Assembly: GCA_027491355.1 (NCBI GenBank) | Contig: JAIXWI010000010.1 | Location: forward strand, 1 to 63,575 | DNA from: Bacteroidota bacterium | GTDB taxonomy: Bacteria > Bacteroidota > Bacteroidia > UKL13-3 | Direction of reading: 5' to 3' | Length of the DNA: 63,575 nucleotides | Part shown: piece by piece, positions 61,340 through 63,575 of the stretch | Layout of the letters: the number at the start of each line of letters is the position of its first letter | Position numbering within the stretch: position 1 is the stretch's first letter | Translations under genes and position numbers: made by a program | The notes under the pieces: model-generated | Seen by the model: only the letters and a program-made list of their open reading frames with translations | Databases searched by the model: none | What the model was told of the DNA's origin: nothing

Positions 61340-61909
61340 ATGGACAGATTATTCCAACCCTTTATAGACCATTTCTCTGTCAATCAACAACTATCTGATG
61401 AAACAAAAGCAGAAATCTGCTGCCATTTGTCAATCTTAAATTTGAACAAAAAGCACGTTCTCATCAATGAAAATCAACGACACAATTTTGCCTATTTTGT
61501 TATTAAAGGTGCAGTTAGAAGTTACTACTTAAAGGATGGAATAGAAGTGAACACTTGGTTTGCTTTAGAAAATGATATGGTTGGGTCATTGCAAAATTTT
61601 AATGACAAGCCATCAAGAGAAACAATTGAGCTGGTTGAAAATTGCACCCTAATTGCAATCAATATAAAAAAGATAAAACCCTTAATGTTTTCCAACATTC
61701 AGATAGCCAATTTTGTCAATAAAATAATTGAAGAGTACGCCCTATTTTTAGAAGACAAGTTTTACTTTTCTCAAATGGCGAATTCAATTGAAAAATACTT
61801 GACATTGTTAGACAAAGAACCCCAACTTCTCCAACGCATCCCTTTAACATATATCGCTTCATTTCTTGGTATCACTAGAGAAACCTTGAGTCGGTTGAGA
61901 GCAAAATGA
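61340..61909 (+). CDS. Crp/Fnr-family transcription regulator
   Basis: A 189-residue regulator. The N-terminal cyclic-nucleotide-binding fold shows FAYFVIKGAVRSYYL and the C-terminal helix-turn-helix is IPLTYIASFLGITRETLSRL. It lacks the Fnr iron-sulfur cysteine set, and the cNMP contact residues are not clear, so the signal is unknown. It ends only 58 bases before the membrane acyltransferase gene and is inside the repeat-flanked islet. A palindrome downstream of its stop is a candidate binding site. Confidence 0.88.
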   Translation: MDRLFQPFIDHFSVNQQLSDETKAEICCHLSILNLNKKHVLINENQRHNFAYFVIKGAVRSYYLKDGIEVNTWFALENDMVGSLQNFNDKPSRETIELVENCTLIAINIKKIKPLMFSNIQIANFVNKIIEEYALFLEDKFYFSQMANSIEKYLTLLDKEPQLLQRIPLTYIASFLGITRETLSRLRAK

Positions 61910-61914
61910 TTTTG

Positions 61915-61926
61915 TGACATATGTCA
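61915..61926. promoter_or_regulatory. Candidate Crp-type operator before the acyltransferase gene
   Basis: TGACATATGTCA is a perfect 12-base palindrome; extended to the left it reads TGTGA-CATATG-TCAAG, close to the Crp arrangement TGTGA-N6-TCACA. Its centre is near 61920.5. If transcription starts near 61962, as the CATTTTTG element at 61950-61957 suggests, the centre is about 41.5 bases upstream, a class II activator position. Confidence 0.55.
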
Positions 61927-61967
61927 AGTGAAATCATTGTGAAGTACCCCATTTTTGCAGTCTAAAA

Positions 61968-63059
61968 ATGATTGTAAATATGACTTCTACAAAGCAAAAC
62001 AACAGACTTTTGTCCATTGACCTTGCAAGAGGCTTGGCTGTATTTTTTATGATTTCGGTTCATACGCTTGAGGTGTTCGCAAATCAAGAAGTAAAGAACT
62101 CGGTATTTGGACAAATCATAGCATTTCTAGGTGGGCCGCCTGCCGCACCAGTTTTTATGACTTTGATGGGATTTTCATTTATCTATTCAAGTAAATCAGA
62201 ATTAAAACCAAAGCTCTTACGGGGGTTTAAAATATTTTTGAGTGGCTACGTATTAAATGTACTAAGGGGTGTAATTCCTTTTAGCCTTGCATCTTATCTG
62301 AATATGGATGTTGTAAAAACATTCCCAATTGAAAAACTTAATGAGTACACTATTTTAACTACAGTCGATATATTACAGTTTGCTGGTATTGCTCTAATGA
62401 TAATGTCAATTATTCAAGCACTCAATATCAACAAGTACCTGATTTTAGTATCAGCATTTCTGATTAGTATGATTTCGCCATTTCTTTGGGGGATAAAAAT
62501 AGACTTACCAATAATTGACCAAGTGTTAGAATTGTTTTGGGGAGACCAACCAATCGAGTTTAGCTTTATTGCGAATAAAATAGCCTTCCCTGTTTTTCCT
62601 TGGCTTACTTTTCCACTGCTAGGAATGTTTCTTGGTGAAACCGTTAAAAACTCAACAGATGCCAATAGAATCTTTAATTTCGTTGGTTTATCTGGGATAT
62701 TCGTTTTAGCCATTGGTGTTGCTATTTCATTTACTAATTATCAATATCATTTTAACGACTACTACCATAGCCGCCAAGGCGCTATGTTGTTTATGTGTGG
62801 ATTTGTAATGGGTTGGCTGTATTTAACTAAGTTAGTTATAGATAATATACCAACGAATAGTTTTTTTGATTTACTATTTCAATGGAGTAAGGGAGTTACA
62901 AATATTTACTTTATTCAGTGGATTATCATTTTATGGAGTATCGCATTTTTTGGAATTAACAGGAGCTCATTTACAACTACTATTTTGTTAATCTTGATTT
63001 TCACAGGCATCTCACATTTTACTAACCAATTTATTAGAAGTAGACAAAAAAATAAGTAA
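61968..63059 (+). CDS. Membrane acyltransferase, DUF1624/HGSNAT-like
   Basis: A 363-residue inner-membrane protein with about 10 hydrophobic segments. The opening LLSIDLARGLAVFFMISVH carries the family Arg/His region of the heparan-alpha-glucosaminide N-acetyltransferase catalytic domain type, which moves acyl groups across or within the membrane. Substrate is unknown. The start at 61968 could also be the ATG at 61980. It follows the Crp-like gene, with its own promoter and a palindromic operator candidate upstream. The repeat copy B begins 131 bases past its stop. Confidence 0.75.
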   Translation: MIVNMTSTKQNNRLLSIDLARGLAVFFMISVHTLEVFANQEVKNSVFGQIIAFLGGPPAAPVFMTLMGFSFIYSSKSELKPKLLRGFKIFLSGYVLNVLRGVIPFSLASYLNMDVVKTFPIEKLNEYTILTTVDILQFAGIALMIMSIIQALNINKYLILVSAFLISMISPFLWGIKIDLPIIDQVLELFWGDQPIEFSFIANKIAFPVFPWLTFPLLGMFLGETVKNSTDANRIFNFVGLSGIFVLAIGVAISFTNYQYHFNDYYHSRQGAMLFMCGFVMGWLYLTKLVIDNIPTNSFFDLLFQWSKGVTNIYFIQWIIILWSIAFFGINRSSFTTTILLILIFTGISHFTNQFIRSRQKNK

Positions 63060-63190
63060 GTATGGAGAATTTCAATTATTGATTGCTAGGACATTTAACA
63101 TCCTGAAATTTGACACGAAGTTCAACCCTTCAATTTCCTAATGGTCACATACTCTATCATCGCATTATAGTTGCATCTTTCGTCTGTAAG
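63060..63190. other. Gene-free gap before repeat B
   Basis: No gene is seen. It contains CTATCATCGCAT (63154-63165), which matches the tRNA-Asn promoter region CTATCATTGCAT (61095-61106) in 11 of 12 bases, and an additional GTTGCATCTTT (63170-63180). It could be the remnant of a second tRNA-Asn unit whose body has been lost. Confidence 0.5.
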
Positions 63191-63268
63191 GGGAGCCAAA
63201 CTAGACAAGCCATCAGAAATGATGGCTTTTTCTTTGTCCGTCAATGAGTTAGGCTAGTTGCATCTTTT
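63191..63268. repeat. 78-base direct repeat, copy B
   Basis: Second copy of the repeat that follows tRNA-Asn (71 of 78 bases alike). It contains a terminator hairpin (AAGCCATCA/TGATGGCTT at 63207-63228) and ends with GTTGCATCTTTT, but no tRNA precedes it. Confidence 0.85.
63207..63235 (+). terminator. Terminator hairpin in repeat copy B
   Basis: AAGCCATCA (63207-63215) pairs with TGATGGCTT (63220-63228) around GAAA and is followed by a T-rich tail. It could terminate the acyltransferase transcript. Confidence 0.75.
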
Positions 63269-63290
63269 TATTATTTTTATCAAATAATAA
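63268..63290. repeat. 9-bp inverted repeat after repeat B
   Basis: TTATTATTT (63268-63276) and AAATAATAA (63282-63290) are complementary around 5 bases. This occupies the same place relative to the repeat as the 12-bp inverted repeat does in copy A, but with a different sequence. Confidence 0.6.
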
Positions 63291-63297
63291 CAATAAA

Positions 63298-63575
63298 ATG
63301 AAATTCAAATTAGAATATTATTGGTTTTTGATATTTGCCCTTTGTTTTACCGCCTTCAACCAAATTCAAGATAATATTCGCCCTAATTATAGCGGAGATA
63401 ATCCAATAATCAAATATCTTTTAGGTGTTGCGCCTAACTTCTTCCCTGCAATTGGAATACCAGCATTATTTGTTCTAGCTATTCCATACGTATTCAAAAA
63501 GAAGAACTCGGATAATTGGTTTTTTAAAAAGAGACACTTATCCTCAAATTTAATTTCGGTCATAGGATTAGTTGG
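63298..63575 (+). CDS. Partial membrane protein at the window edge
   Basis: An open reading frame of 92 codons with no stop before the window ends. MKFKLEYYWFLIFALCFT begins a first membrane helix and FFPAIGIPALFVLAIPYVF a second. A charged stretch (FKKKNSDNWFFKKRH) lies between the second helix and what may be a third. No family is recognised with confidence. It begins directly after repeat B, in the same relation that the Crp-like gene has to repeat A. Confidence 0.6.
   Translation, partial: MKFKLEYYWFLIFALCFTAFNQIQDNIRPNYSGDNPIIKYLLGVAPNFFPAIGIPALFVLAIPYVFKKKNSDNWFFKKRHLSSNLISVIGLV

Noticed and set aside
61192-63268. A prophage or integrative element bounded by att sites.
   Set aside because: No integrase or other mobility gene is present; the repeats are imperfect, so I describe only an islet of unknown origin.
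1-63575. CRISPR arrays, insertion sequences and rRNA genes.
   Set aside because: No regularly spaced repeats, no transposase reading frames and no rRNA-like segments were seen.

Overview
The window looks like a chromosomal segment of a free-living Bacteroidota bacterium (class and genus not determined). The evidence is AT-rich DNA, the phylum's promoter pattern (TTTG about 19 bases upstream of TAnnTTTG, e.g. before tRNA-Gly), little sign of Shine-Dalgarno sites, FISUMP, DUF3822 and GldL/GldM family genes, a CHU_C-type secretion signal, and secreted proteins with signal peptides ending near AQ. I see no transposase, integrase, prophage, CRISPR array or rRNA. Most of it is core genome.

Layout. 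1-340 holds no gene apart from a terminator. 341-13327 is mostly minus strand: a secreted FISUMP protein, rsmB, parE, valS, the translation set rpsP-rimM-trmD-rplS (split by an outward-facing outer-membrane protein gene), a lipoprotein and purB. 13458-25488 mixes sppA, ffh, a DPP-IV-type peptidase, two membrane proteins (one a degenerate M23 peptidase), nth, a GNAT acetyltransferase, an MFS transporter and msrC. 25627-43347 carries rfbC, tryptophan 2,3-dioxygenase, corA, rnhA, a universal stress protein, a heptosyltransferase-like gene, dnaE, trxA, DUF58, ispE, a pyrE-plsC-gatC-ABC operon, a NUDIX gene, DUF3822-rsmD-coaD, a thioesterase and upp. 43423-47906 is a plus-strand run: beta-CASP hydrolase, EamA transporter, DUF1801, and a PolX whose polymerase aspartates are gone.

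The most interesting part is 47986-56401. It holds a coiled-coil membrane protein, a GldL-like motor subunit, two different GldM-like subunits, a large outer-membrane protein with a beta-helix-like front and a beta-barrel end, and then a giant secreted protein with SprB-like repeats and a type B sorting domain. This resembles the proton-driven GldLM motor of type IX secretion and gliding, but without gldK and gldN and with a duplicated, asymmetric GldM pair. I propose it is a second, variant trans-envelope motor.

The right end (56522-63575) has tRNA-Gly and tRNA-Leu, a methyltransferase, tandem paralogous secreted proteins, a PfkB kinase, and tRNA-Asn. After tRNA-Asn comes a roughly 2-kb islet (Crp/Fnr regulator plus membrane acyltransferase) bracketed by a 78-base direct repeat. 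A palindrome resembling a Crp site sits in front of the acyltransferase gene. A further membrane protein gene runs off the edge.

Two genome-wide habits show. Convergent genes nearly always abut or share stop-codon bases with no terminator between them. Several genes have a -7 promoter element ending only 3-6 bases before the start codon, which predicts leaderless mRNAs.
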